Below, piece after piece: positions 35,138-43,917 of a stretch of 54,674 nt of DNA. Under the pieces are notes generated by a model, which was given only the letters and a program-made list of their open reading frames with translations, was not told where the DNA came from and searched no databases. Each line of letters opens with the position of its first letter. The stretch's first letter is position 1. Source of the stretch: Arachnia propionica (GTDB taxonomy: Bacteria; Actinomycetota; Actinomycetes; Propionibacteriales; Propionibacteriaceae); the NCBI RefSeq assembly GCF_003859805.1, contig NZ_RQZG01000020.1:1-54674 (forward strand), in the 5' to 3' direction. The position numbers and the translations under genes were made by a program.

Positions 35138-35656
35138 TCCGATCCGGGTCATCATGCGCACCTGCTTGATGGCCTCCGTCTCCTCCTCGAAGCCGAGGGC
35201 ACGGTGGGCGCCATCGGCGGCCCACCCGCATTCGACGAGGAATCCGCGCAGGGCGTCGTCGTGGCTTCGGACCCACCAGGTGGCGGTCTCGTAGCCGTCG
35301 GCACGCAGGGTGTCGACGGCCGCGTTGACCAGGCGTCCGGCGTCGTCGGCGAGTTCGTCGCCGTCCACCACGAATTCGGCGATCATCCCGTCGTCGACGG
35401 CGGCGTCGGGGTCGTCGCTCGGGCCGGTGACGGCGAAGCCCACCACCTGTCCTCGGCGCAGCGCCACCAGGACCCGGCAGTGCGCCAACGGGGGTTTGAC
35501 GATGGCCTCGTGCCAGGTGCGCACGGCCTGGTCGGCGGGGAAGGCCGCCAGGGCAGGTGCCATGCCGGGGGTCCGGGACCAGGCCTTGCGTTGCAGGCGG
35601 GCCACATCGACGGCCTCGGAGGGCATGGCCAGGCGCACGGAGTCGGGAGTGGACAT
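35120..35656 (-). CDS. GNAT family N-acetyltransferase
   Basis: The 178-residue protein has a GNAT fold (VRLAMPSEAVDVARLQRKAW at the N-terminus, then VLVALRRGQVVGFAVTGP and MIAEFVVDGDELADDAGRLVNAAVDTLRADGYE, the acetyl-CoA region, though the canonical RxxGxG loop is replaced by DELADDAG). The closing strand is ATWWVRSHDDALRGFLVECGW. The loss of the usual pyrophosphate-binding arginine is worth noting. The ATG at 35656 has TACACT (35669-35664, minus strand) 7 nt upstream, so it is probably leaderless. Confidence 0.82.
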   Translation of the reverse strand: MSTPDSVRLAMPSEAVDVARLQRKAWSRTPGMAPALAAFPADQAVRTWHEAIVKPPLAHCRVLVALRRGQVVGFAVTGPSDDPDAAVDDGMIAEFVVDGDELADDAGRLVNAAVDTLRADGYETATWWVRSHDDALRGFLVECGWAADGAHRALGFEEETEAIKQVRMMTRIGSEPED

Positions 35657-35712
35657 GGCGGCCAGTGTAGTCACGCCGTGCGACCACCGAGTCGTCCCGA
35701 GACCCCGATGAC

Positions 35713-36624
35713 TCAGCCCTTGACGGAGCCCTCGGTCAGGCCACCTCGCCAGAACCGCTGCAGCACGAGGATCAGGATGGCCAGTGGGATCACCGACAGC
35801 AGTGCGCCACCGACGGTCAGCTGGTAGAACTCTGGCAGTCGGTCGGTCTGGGCTCGCCAGTTGTCCAGGCCGAGTGTGATCGGGTAGAGCTTCTCGTCCG
35901 CCAGCATCACCAGGGGCAGGAAGTAGTTGTTCCAGATGCCGACGAACTGGAACAACACGATCGTGACGATCGCCGGGGTGAGCTGGGGCAGCGCGATCCG
36001 GTGGAAGACCCCCAACTCGCCCAACCCGTCGATGCGGCCGGATTCCAGCATCTCGTCGGGCAGGGCCGCGTTGGCGTAGATCGACGCGAGGAACAGGCCG
36101 AACGGGCTCGCCATGGACGGGATGAGGACCGACCAGTAGGTGTTGGTCAGGCCCAGGTTCGAGAACAGGAAGAACAACGGCAACGCGGTCGCGGTGCCGG
36201 GCACCAGGACACCGCCCAGCACCAGGGCGTAGACGAACCGGCGGCCCGGGAACCGGTACTTGGCCAGCGCATAGCCACCGGCGACGGCGAAATAGGTGGC
36301 CGCCACGGACCCGATGCCGGAGTAGATGAGTGAGTTCACCGCCCACCGGGAGAAGATGCCGTCATTGGCCGTGAGCACCGCGTGCATGTTGTCGAGGAAC
36401 TGGAACGTGTTGCCGAACCAGAAGCCACTGGTCCCGAAGAGATCCTCGGTGTTCTTCGTGGCGTTGACGACGACCCAGTAGATCGGGACCAGGAAGTAGA
36501 TCGCGACGATGGCCAGCAGTGAGGTGACGATGATCGTCGTGGTGGGTTTGCGACCAGCGGCCCGGGCGCCGGAGCGCTCGTCGACGCTGTGTCGGGGCCT
36601 GAGCCGGGTGTCAGCGGTGCTCAT
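35713..36624 (-). CDS. Carbohydrate ABC transporter permease (MalG-like)
   Basis: The 303-residue inner-membrane subunit has six hydrophobic segments and the EAA docking loop (EMLESGRIDGLGELGVFHRIALPQL). The N-terminal 35 residues are hydrophilic. It pairs with the adjacent MalF-like permease to import an oligosaccharide or a related solute. The start ATG at 36624 overlaps the upstream permease stop. No ATPase gene is adjacent, so the transporter probably shares a general MsiK-type ATPase encoded elsewhere (inference). Confidence 0.88.
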   Translation of the reverse strand: MSTADTRLRPRHSVDERSGARAAGRKPTTTIIVTSLLAIVAIYFLVPIYWVVVNATKNTEDLFGTSGFWFGNTFQFLDNMHAVLTANDGIFSRWAVNSLIYSGIGSVAATYFAVAGGYALAKYRFPGRRFVYALVLGGVLVPGTATALPLFFLFSNLGLTNTYWSVLIPSMASPFGLFLASIYANAALPDEMLESGRIDGLGELGVFHRIALPQLTPAIVTIVLFQFVGIWNNYFLPLVMLADEKLYPITLGLDNWRAQTDRLPEFYQLTVGGALLSVIPLAILILVLQRFWRGGLTEGSVKG

Positions 36625-37505
36625 CGACGACGCTCCGTCCACTGTGAGATCCCCAGCGCCAGGGCCGAGAGGATGAAGGCCGAGACCGCGATGATGACGG
36701 CCTGTGCAGCGGCCATGCCGATCATGTTGTACTGGAACGCGTAGGCATAGGCCGACATGTTTGGGGTGTACTCCGAGGCGATGCCGGAGCTCATCGACTG
36801 CAACAGCCGCGGTTCCGCGAACAGCTGCAGGGTGCCGATGATCGAGAAGATGATCGTCAGCATCAGGGCGGGGCGGATCAACGGCAGCTGAATGTGACGA
36901 ATGATGCTCGCGGAGCCTGCCCCGTCGATCCGCGCCGCCTCGTAGAGGTCTCCGGGGATCGACTTGAGCTGGGCGATGATGATGAGCATGTTGTAGCCGG
37001 TGTAGGTCCAGGTCACGATGTTCGCGATGGACCACAGGACGGTCTCGGGACCCAGGAAGTCAACCTCGATGCCGACCAGTCGCAAGGTGTCGACGATGGG
37101 GCTGAGACCGGGGATGTAGAGGAAGGACCACAGGATGGTCGCGATGACTCCGGGGATGCCGTAGGGCATGAAGTAGGCGGCACGGAAGAAGCCCGGCCAG
37201 CGGGCGCTGACGCTCTCCAGCAGCAGCGCGAGCAGGGTTGCCGCGATGATCATCACGGTGACCTGCACGACGCCGAAGAGGATCATTCGTCCGATCGAGG
37301 TGATGAAGTTCTGGTTGGCCAGGGCTGCCGCATAGTTCTCGAACCCGGCGAAGACGCTTTTCACTCCGGTCTCCCCGAGCAGGCCGGAACGTTCGACGCG
37401 GGTGAAGGAGTAGCCGACGGCCATGCAGATCGGCACGATCACGGTCCCGATGAAGACCACCAGGAACGGGCTCAGCAGGAGCCATGGGGCGGTTCTTGAC
37501 CTCAT
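36621..37505 (-). CDS. Carbohydrate ABC transporter permease (MalF-like)
   Basis: This 294-residue subunit has six hydrophobic segments beginning at residues 8-30 (PWLLLSPFLVVFIGTVIVPI) and the EAA loop DLYEAARIDGAGSASIIRHIQLPLIRP. It follows the binding-protein gene with the start overlapping its stop by 4 nt (ATGA) and forms a heterodimer with the MalG-like partner. Confidence 0.88.
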   Translation of the reverse strand: MRSRTAPWLLLSPFLVVFIGTVIVPICMAVGYSFTRVERSGLLGETGVKSVFAGFENYAAALANQNFITSIGRMILFGVVQVTVMIIAATLLALLLESVSARWPGFFRAAYFMPYGIPGVIATILWSFLYIPGLSPIVDTLRLVGIEVDFLGPETVLWSIANIVTWTYTGYNMLIIIAQLKSIPGDLYEAARIDGAGSASIIRHIQLPLIRPALMLTIIFSIIGTLQLFAEPRLLQSMSSGIASEYTPNMSAYAYAFQYNMIGMAAAQAVIIAVSAFILSALALGISQWTERRR

Positions 37506-38836
37506 CGTGCCTCCTCCGCGTTCAGGCCGAGTTCACGCATGATCGTCACGAGCCTGGCCTGTGAGTCGGCGAACATGTCGACCAGTGGTCTCTCGCCGTT
37601 GATCGCTGCGCTCATGCCGTCACCGATGAGTGCCATGGCCCGTTCCATCAGCGGCGCCCAGGTCCAATCCAGGTTCTGTCCGGCCGCCATGTCCTTGATG
37701 ACCTCCTCGTTGTAGTTCTGTCCAGAGAAGAACTCGGAGGGCTGTTGCCGGGTGGCTCCCATGTGGTCGGCAGCCGGGGACCAACCGATGCCGGAGAACT
37801 CGATCATGGCGTCGATGCCCGCCGGGTCGGTGCACATCCAGGTGCAGAACTCGAGGGCTTCCGCTGGATGGGCGCTGGTGGAGATGATGGCCGCCGACGA
37901 ACCGCCGTGCGCGCCGGAGGCGTGGCCGTCGGGCCAGACGGGCATCGGGGCCACGGCCCATTTGCCGGAGCCTCCCGGCACCGATTCGATGAGTGCGTCG
38001 CTCCATGACCCGCTGATGGTGGACAGCACCCTGCCCTCACCCGCGGCCGCCATCCAGGGCGTGGAAAATGCTCCGTAACCCGTGCTGACCAGCTTGTCCA
38101 CGAGGATCTGGTCCCAGAACTGCGCCACCCGCATCGACGCATCGTCGGTCATGTCGACCACCCAGCCGTCTCCTTGTGGTCGGAACCACGTGGCACCGGA
38201 CTGCATCGCCCACGACACGAGATATGACCCGTCCGTCGGGTCCAAGGAGATGAGGCTCCTCCCGCTGTCCCTGGCGGTACCGCAGATCTCGCGGAACTCA
38301 TCCCAGGTGCGCGGCACCCGCAGACCGAGCTCCCCCTCGAGCACCTCGCGGTTGTAGAACATGGCGACGGGGCCGGTGTCCTGCGGGACCCCCCAGACCG
38401 AATCGCCGACCCTCGCCTGGGCCAGTGCCCCGGGGTCGAAGGCGTCGAAGTGGTCGCTGAAGCCGTAACGGTTCAGGTCCACCAGCGCACCGGCGAGTGC
38501 GAACTCGGGCAGGGTGCGAAGTTCGACCTGCGCGATGTCAGGGCCACCACCGGCTGCGACCGCGGAGAGGATCTTGGCGTAGCCGCCGTTGTTGCCGCTG
38601 GGGATCCACGTGGCCTCCACGCGGATCCGGTCCTGGGTGGCGTTGAACACGTCACAGACCTTCTGGAGGTCCTTGAGCCATGCCCAGTACGTGATCGTGA
38701 CCGGTCCATCGGCCGGTGGCAGGGGTGGATCGGCATTGACCGCTCCCGGGTTGGGAGGAGCGCACGCGCTCAGTCCTGCGGCCAGTGCTGTACCTGCTCC
38801 CATCAGGGCGGAGCGTCGAGTGAGGGTGGGGTGCAT
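37502..38836 (-). CDS. Carbohydrate ABC transporter substrate-binding lipoprotein
   Basis: The 444-residue protein begins MHPTLTRRSALMGAGTALAAGLSAC: a twin-Arg-flavoured signal with lipobox LSAC and lipidated Cys25. The mature sequence is a cluster-B binding protein (VTITYWAWLKDLQKVCDVFNA, DIAQVELRTLPEFA, VWGVPQDTGPVAMFYNREVL). The ligand is unknown; the aromatic-rich pocket is typical of oligosaccharide binders. ATG 38836 has AGGAGGA 6 nt upstream and is preferred to 38860. It is the first gene of the three-gene importer operon. Confidence 0.88.
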   Translation of the reverse strand: MHPTLTRRSALMGAGTALAAGLSACAPPNPGAVNADPPLPPADGPVTITYWAWLKDLQKVCDVFNATQDRIRVEATWIPSGNNGGYAKILSAVAAGGGPDIAQVELRTLPEFALAGALVDLNRYGFSDHFDAFDPGALAQARVGDSVWGVPQDTGPVAMFYNREVLEGELGLRVPRTWDEFREICGTARDSGRSLISLDPTDGSYLVSWAMQSGATWFRPQGDGWVVDMTDDASMRVAQFWDQILVDKLVSTGYGAFSTPWMAAAGEGRVLSTISGSWSDALIESVPGGSGKWAVAPMPVWPDGHASGAHGGSSAAIISTSAHPAEALEFCTWMCTDPAGIDAMIEFSGIGWSPAADHMGATRQQPSEFFSGQNYNEEVIKDMAAGQNLDWTWAPLMERAMALIGDGMSAAINGERPLVDMFADSQARLVTIMRELGLNAEEAR

Positions 38837-38850
38837 TGTTTCCTCCTCGT

Positions 38851-38877
38851 CGAGATGCAATCTCGTCTGTCACCCTA
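38851..38877 (-). promoter_or_regulatory. Promoter and operator of the sugar importer operon
   Basis: On the minus strand TAGGGT (38877-38872) is a good -10 box. At the expected start of transcription lies the palindrome CGAGAT-GCA-ATCTCG (38851-38865), with perfect 6-bp arms. This placement suits a LacI- or ROK-type repressor site, although no regulator gene is in the window. Confidence 0.5.
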
Positions 38878-39005
38878 ACAACATTCCTCCCGCCGCGGGC
38901 GGCATCGGTGAGGAAACACCTCTTCTCGTCGTGTGTTGGCGTGTCGTCGATCCGGTCGGCCTCCAGGAATGGCGTCGTGTCGGGGGTCGAGGGGAGCAGG
39001 AGGGC

Positions 39006-39011
39006 TACCCT
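39006..39011 (+). promoter_or_regulatory. RNase J leaderless promoter box
   Basis: TACCCT (39006-39011) fits TAnnnT and ends 6 nt before the GTG at 39018. No ribosome binding site is present, so the message is probably leaderless. Confidence 0.4.
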
Positions 39012-39017
39012 TGAGGG

Positions 39018-40694
39018 GTGAGTGAACTTCGCACGCCCCCAGAACTCAAACCAGGCACCCTTCGCATCATCCCGCTCGGCGGGCTCGGCGACGTCGGACG
39101 CAACAGTGCCTCCTTCGAGATCGACGGGGAGATCGCACTCGTCGACTGCGGCGTGCTGTTCCCCGAGGAACGCCACCCAGGGGTGGATCTCATCCTCCCG
39201 GCCCTGGACATCCTGGATGGTCGGCTCGACGACATCCGGGCCCTCGTGTTGACCCACGGCCACGAGGACCACATCGGCGCTGTCCCGTACCTGCTCAAGC
39301 AGCGCGCCGACATCCCGATCTACGGCTCCAAGTTGACCCTCGCGCTGGTGGCGGCGAAGCTCAAGGAGCACCGCATCCGGGGCTACCAGCTCCATCAGGT
39401 GAAGGAGGGGGAGCGGCACCGCGCCGGCAACTTCGAGCTGGAGTTCTTCGCCGTCAACCACTCCATCCCCGACGGCCTGGCCGTGGCGCTGCGGACCAGG
39501 GCAGGGACCGTCCTGCACACCGGTGACTTCAAGATGGACCAGCTCCCGCTGGACGGCAGGCTCACCGACCTCAGGGGTTTCGCCCGCCTCGCCGAGGAGG
39601 GTGTGGACCTGTTCATGCCGGACTCGACGAATGCCGAGACCCCGGGCTTCACCCCGCTGGAGAAGGACATCGAGCCGTCGATGGCCCGGGTCTTCGACCA
39701 GGCCCAGCACAAGCTCGTGGTCGCCTGCTTCGCCAGCCACGTGCACCGGGTCCAGCAGGTGCTGAACCTCGCGGTCAAGCACGGCCGGAAGGTGGCCTAT
39801 GTCGGGCGTTCCATGGTGCGGAACATGGCCACGGCCAGGGATCTGGGCTACCTGCACGTGCCGGGCGACGTGCTGATCGAGATGAAGGACATCGACAAGT
39901 ACCGCGACGACGAGGTGGTCATCATCTCCACCGGATCCCAGGGTGAGCCACTGGCGGCGCTCAGCCGGATCGCGAACCGGGAGCACCCGGTCATCGAACT
40001 CGGTCCCGGCGACATCGTGCTGCTGGCCAGTTCCCTCATCCCCGGGAACGAGAACTCCGTCTACCGGGTCATCAACGGCCTGACCAAGCTCGGTGCCCAG
40101 GTGGTCCACAAGGGCAATGCTTTCGTCCACGTCTCCGGGCACGCCTCGGCCGGGGAACTGCTGTACTGCTACAACATCCTCAAGCCTCGCAACGTGATGC
40201 CGGTGCACGGGGAGATCCGGCACCTCATCGCCAACGCCAAGCTGGCCATCGCCACCGGGGTGCCAGCCGAGAACACGGTGGTGTGCGAGGACGGCGACGT
40301 GGTGGACCTCGCCGATGGTCGGGCCCGCAAGGTGGGACGGGTCGATGCGGCCTACGTCTTCGTCGACGGCTCCACCGTCGGTGACATCACCGATTCCATC
40401 TCGGACCGGCTGATCCTGGGGGAGGAGGGCTTCATCTCGGTGGTCGCGGTGGTGAACTTCCACAGTCGGCGTCTCGTGGCCGGCCCGGACATCCACACCC
40501 GGGGGTTCGCGGAGGAGGCCTCCGTCTTCGAGGACGTCAAGCGGCAGCTCGTCACCGCCATCGAGCAGGCCCTGGCCGACGGGGTGGACGACGAGTACCG
40601 CATCCAGCAGGTGATCCGTCGCACCATCGGGGCCTGGGTCTCGAAGCGGCTGCGGCGGCGTCCCATGATCGTGCCCGTGGTCGTCGCCACCTGA
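39018..40694 (+). CDS. rnj: Ribonuclease J
   Basis: RNase J is a dual endo- and 5'-3' exoribonuclease for rRNA and mRNA processing. The 558-residue protein shows a metallo-beta-lactamase/beta-CASP core: GGLGDVGRNS, the zinc motif THGHEDHIG (residues 79-87), the NHSIPDGLAVAL and HTGDFKMD metal ligands, SGHASAGEL near residue 375 and the beta-CASP insert between. A C-terminal domain (about 455-558) completes the family length. The start is GTG 39018, with its -10 box 6 nt upstream. Confidence 0.95.
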   Translation: MSELRTPPELKPGTLRIIPLGGLGDVGRNSASFEIDGEIALVDCGVLFPEERHPGVDLILPALDILDGRLDDIRALVLTHGHEDHIGAVPYLLKQRADIPIYGSKLTLALVAAKLKEHRIRGYQLHQVKEGERHRAGNFELEFFAVNHSIPDGLAVALRTRAGTVLHTGDFKMDQLPLDGRLTDLRGFARLAEEGVDLFMPDSTNAETPGFTPLEKDIEPSMARVFDQAQHKLVVACFASHVHRVQQVLNLAVKHGRKVAYVGRSMVRNMATARDLGYLHVPGDVLIEMKDIDKYRDDEVVIISTGSQGEPLAALSRIANREHPVIELGPGDIVLLASSLIPGNENSVYRVINGLTKLGAQVVHKGNAFVHVSGHASAGELLYCYNILKPRNVMPVHGEIRHLIANAKLAIATGVPAENTVVCEDGDVVDLADGRARKVGRVDAAYVFVDGSTVGDITDSISDRLILGEEGFISVVAVVNFHSRRLVAGPDIHTRGFAEEASVFEDVKRQLVTAIEQALADGVDDEYRIQQVIRRTIGAWVSKRLRRRPMIVPVVVAT

Positions 40695-40712
40695 GGGCGC
40701 TGTCGCGGCAGT

Positions 40713-40742
40713 TTGGGGTTCTGGCGCACTGCGGGTTATGAT
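40713..40742 (+). promoter_or_regulatory. rpmB promoter
   Basis: TTGGGG (40713-40718) and TATGAT (40737-40742) are separated by 18 nt, 83 nt before rpmB. The -10 is one of the closest matches to consensus in the window. Confidence 0.55.
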
Positions 40743-40824
40743 CTTCCGGTTGCCCGCACTGCGGGTGATGAGCGAAGAGTGAACCAGGCGCTTCGCGTCT
40801 GGCCCAAGCGACAAGGAGATTCCG

Positions 40825-41010
40825 ATGGCTGCCGTGTGCGATGTCTGCGCCAAGGGACCCGGCTTCGGTCACAACGTGCCCTGGTCGAAGAAGAAGACCA
40901 ACCGCCGCTGGAACCCGAACATCCAGCGCGTCCGCGCGACCGTTGACGGCACCCCCAAGCGCCTCAACGTGTGCACCTCCTGCATCAAGGCAGGCAAGGT
41001 GACCCGCTGA
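40825..41010 (+). CDS. rpmB: 50S ribosomal protein L28
   Basis: This is a 61-residue L28 of the zinc-binding (C+) type: CDVCAKGPGFG near the N-terminus and CTSCIKAGKV near the C-terminus supply the four cysteines. AAGGAG precedes the ATG. It has its own promoter and a terminator hairpin after it. Confidence 0.97.
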   Translation: MAAVCDVCAKGPGFGHNVPWSKKKTNRRWNPNIQRVRATVDGTPKRLNVCTSCIKAGKVTR

Positions 41011-41025
41011 TCCCAGCGCCCGTCG

Positions 41026-41060
41026 GTGCGGCCCGCAGCCATCATGGTTGCGGGCCGCAC
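41026..41060. terminator. rpmB terminator hairpin
   Basis: GTGCGGCCCGCA (41026-41037) and TGCGGGCCGCAC (41049-41060) form a perfect 12-bp stem; the 11-nt loop contains a further CCAT/ATGG pairing. It lies 15 bp after the rpmB stop. Confidence 0.75.
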
Positions 41061-41094
41061 TGCTGGTTTCGGCAGAATTGTCGGTGTGGCTCGG

Positions 41095-41100
41095 TAGGCT
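41095..41100 (+). promoter_or_regulatory. recG leaderless promoter box
   Basis: TAGGCT (41095-41100) ends 7 nt before the recG ATG at 41108, in the pattern seen for other leaderless genes here. Confidence 0.35.
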
Positions 41101-41107
41101 CGGTTCC

Positions 41108-43333
41108 ATGAGACGCGCCCGCACCGCCATCCACCGTGAGCTGAGCAACAGGCTCCGCGACGTGGTGGGAGGTGCCTCGGCGGAGGAGCTCGCCAAGCTC
41201 GGCCTGACCACCCTGGGGGACCTGCTGCGACACACCCCACGTCGGTATCTCTCCGGCACCGAGATGAGTGACTTCTCGACGCTGCGATACGGCGAGGAGG
41301 TGGCCGTGGTGGCGAAGGTGCGCAGCAGCGAGATCGTTCATGGGCGGGTGACCCGGCTCCAGGTGGTGCTCACCGATGGGCGGGGGGACCTCCAGATGGC
41401 ACTGTTCGTCCCTGAGAAGCGTCCCTACTACGCCGACTACTGGGAGAAGCAGCTGGCACCGGGGACCCGGGGCATCTTCGTCGGGAAGGTGGGGGCGTTC
41501 AAGGAGAGGCTGCAGCTCACCCACCCCGACTTCGTGGTGATCGATGAGCACGGGGCCATCACCGGAGGCAAGAACCGCGGGATCAGGTCCGATGACAAGC
41601 GTGCCATGGCGAGGGTGACCCAGCGTTCCCGTCTGGTGGGTCTCTACCCGGCGACGGGGAAGATGGTCACCTGGCGGATCGCCGAGACCATCGCGATGGT
41701 GCTGCCGCCGGTGCTCTCACTCGGGGACACCCTGCCGGAATGGGTGGTGCAGCTGGCGGGGGTGCTCCCGCTGCCCGATGCCCTGCGGGAGGTGCACGAG
41801 CCGGTCAGCACTGAGGGTGCTGAACGCGGCGTGGCGCGCCTGAAGTTCGACGAGGCCTTCGGGATGCAGTTGGCGGTGGCCAGGCGTCGGGAACAGCGCG
41901 ACAGCCGCAGGGCCATCCCGCGGGCACGGCGGGAGCAGGGCCTGCTCGATGCGTTCGACGCCGCCCTGCCGTACCGGCTGACACCGGGACAGCAGGAGGC
42001 GGGCGTGACCATCGCGGCTGCCCTGGCCAGACCCACCCCGATGAACCTGCTGCTGCAGGGAGAGGTGGGTTCCGGCAAGACACTGGTGGCGCTGCGGGCG
42101 ATGCTCGCCGTCGTCGATGCCGGTGGTCAGGCGGCACTCCTGGCCCCCACGGAGGTCCTCGCCCGGCAGCACCATGCCGTGATCACCGCGCTGCTGGGTG
42201 AGCTGTCGGGCAGTGGTGCCCTCGACGATCATCCACTGGCCACCCGGGTGGAGCTGCTCACCGGATCACTCACCACGGCCACGAGGCGACGTGCCCTGCA
42301 GGCCGTCGCCTCGGGTGAGGTGGGCGTCGTCGTCGGGACCCATGCGTTGTTGAGCGAGGATGTGGAGTTCAGCGATCTCGGGCTCGTCGTGGTGGATGAG
42401 CAGCACCGCTTCGGGGTCGACCAGCGTGCGGCACTCGCCGCGAAGGCCGCGGTGCAGCCCCACACCCTGGTCATGACCGCCACCCCGATCCCACGTTCGG
42501 TGGCGATGACGGTCTTCGGCGACCTCGACACGTTCGAGCTGCGGGACCGCCCGACCGGAAGACAGCAGGTGCGCACCGTCTTCGTCGACACCGCACGCAA
42601 TCCCCACTGGGTGGATCGGGCCTGGGAACGGATCCGCGAGGAGGTGGCGCAGGGGCGGCAGGCCTTCGTGGTCTGCCCGGCCATCACCGGCAACCGCACC
42701 GAGGGGGATCTCGAGGTGGGGCAGGGGATGAGCGCCGTCACCGACATCGCACCGATGCTCACCGACGGCCCGCTGGCAGGCCTCAGGGTCGAGATGGTGC
42801 ACGGTCGTCAGTCAGCCCCTGAGCGCGCGCGGATCATGGCGGACTTCTCGGCCGGTGAGATCGACGTGCTGGTGGCCACCACGGTGATCGAGGTGGGGGT
42901 GGACGTTCCCAACGCCTCCGTGATGGTGGTGCTCGATGCGGACCGGTTCGGGATCTCCCAGCTGCACCAGCTGCGTGGCCGTGTCGGCCGGGGTGAGCAC
43001 CCGGGGTTGTGTCTCCTGCTGGCGGCCCCTGAGGAGAACGCCTGGCTGGTGCAGGACCGGCTGCAGGCCCTGGTGGACTCCGACGACGGCTTCGCCCTGG
43101 CCGAGCGCGATCTGGAGCTGCGTCGTGAGGGGGACGTGCTGGGGGTGGCCCAGTCGGGGAGGTCCTCCCTGAAGCTGCTCCGGGTGCTGGCCGATCGTGC
43201 CGTCATCGAACGGGCCAAGGAGGTGGCGGCCCGGGTGCTGGCCGATCCCCGAGCCGCGACGGATCCGTTGCTGGCGGATCTCATCGATGCCGCCGAGGAG
43301 GTCTCGGCGGGGGAGTGGTTGGACAAGACATGA
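41108..43333 (+). CDS. recG: ATP-dependent DNA helicase RecG
   Basis: RecG remodels stalled replication forks and branched DNA. The 741-residue protein has an OB-type wedge domain (about residues 65-150), Walker A GEVGSGKT (318-325), the DEQH box (430-433), MTATPIPRSVAMTVFGDLD (motif III) and the second helicase domain with TTVIEVGVDVPNASVMV and QLRGRVGRGEH. The ATG at 41108 is chosen because a TAGGCT -10 box is 7 nt upstream and earlier frames begin inside the terminator. rsmD starts inside its stop (ATGA). Confidence 0.95.
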   Translation: MRRARTAIHRELSNRLRDVVGGASAEELAKLGLTTLGDLLRHTPRRYLSGTEMSDFSTLRYGEEVAVVAKVRSSEIVHGRVTRLQVVLTDGRGDLQMALFVPEKRPYYADYWEKQLAPGTRGIFVGKVGAFKERLQLTHPDFVVIDEHGAITGGKNRGIRSDDKRAMARVTQRSRLVGLYPATGKMVTWRIAETIAMVLPPVLSLGDTLPEWVVQLAGVLPLPDALREVHEPVSTEGAERGVARLKFDEAFGMQLAVARRREQRDSRRAIPRARREQGLLDAFDAALPYRLTPGQQEAGVTIAAALARPTPMNLLLQGEVGSGKTLVALRAMLAVVDAGGQAALLAPTEVLARQHHAVITALLGELSGSGALDDHPLATRVELLTGSLTTATRRRALQAVASGEVGVVVGTHALLSEDVEFSDLGLVVVDEQHRFGVDQRAALAAKAAVQPHTLVMTATPIPRSVAMTVFGDLDTFELRDRPTGRQQVRTVFVDTARNPHWVDRAWERIREEVAQGRQAFVVCPAITGNRTEGDLEVGQGMSAVTDIAPMLTDGPLAGLRVEMVHGRQSAPERARIMADFSAGEIDVLVATTVIEVGVDVPNASVMVVLDADRFGISQLHQLRGRVGRGEHPGLCLLLAAPEENAWLVQDRLQALVDSDDGFALAERDLELRREGDVLGVAQSGRSSLKLLRVLADRAVIERAKEVAARVLADPRAATDPLLADLIDAAEEVSAGEWLDKT

Positions 43334-43917
43334 CACGGATCATCGCGGGACGGGCGAAGGGGACACGGTTGAGTTCCCCGAGGTCAGGGACCCGGCCCAC
43401 CAGTGACCGGGTGCGGGAAGCGCTGTTCTCCAGCCTCGTCACGTGGTTCGGAACCACTGATGAGGCGGCGGAGCGACATCTGGCAGGCGTTGCCGTGCTC
43501 GACCTCTACGCAGGGACCGGGGCCGTGGCCCTGGAGGCGGCCAGCCGGGGGGCGCGCCGCGTCGTCGCCGTGGACGTCCACAGCGCCGCCGTCATCAGGG
43601 AGAACGCTCGAAGAGCCCGGCTGGCGGTGGAGGTCCGGGCGACGAAGGTGGAGGCCCAGCTGCCAACAGGCCCCTTCGACCTGGTCTTCGCCGATCCGCC
43701 CTACGAGATGGCCGCTGCCCAGCTGGACCGGGTGCTGGGTGCGTTGTGCTCACCCGGGATGCTCGCCCAGCAGGCCCTGGTCGTGGTGGAGCGTTCCAGA
43801 CGTTCGGCGCCACCTCGGTGGCCGAGTGGGTTCGACGAGGTCTGGAGTCGTGACTACGGTGAGACCACCCTTCATTTCGCCTCGAACCGACACGAGAACC
43901 CGGCAGGAGAGTCATGA
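43330..43917 (+). CDS. rsmD: 16S rRNA (guanine(966)-N2)-methyltransferase RsmD
   Basis: RsmD methylates G966 of 16S rRNA in the assembled 30S subunit. The 195-residue enzyme starts MTRIIAGRAKGTRLSS and carries the SAM-binding VLDLYAGTGAVALEAASRGA and the catalytic DLVFADPPYEM (DPPY). The overlaps with recG and coaD (both ATGA) show coupled translation. Confidence 0.94.
   Translation: MTRIIAGRAKGTRLSSPRSGTRPTSDRVREALFSSLVTWFGTTDEAAERHLAGVAVLDLYAGTGAVALEAASRGARRVVAVDVHSAAVIRENARRARLAVEVRATKVEAQLPTGPFDLVFADPPYEMAAAQLDRVLGALCSPGMLAQQALVVVERSRRSAPPRWPSGFDEVWSRDYGETTLHFASNRHENPAGES

Noticed and set aside
38652-40853. A 733-codon open frame antisense to RNase J and the binding protein
   Set aside because: It overlaps two conserved genes and has shadow-like composition.
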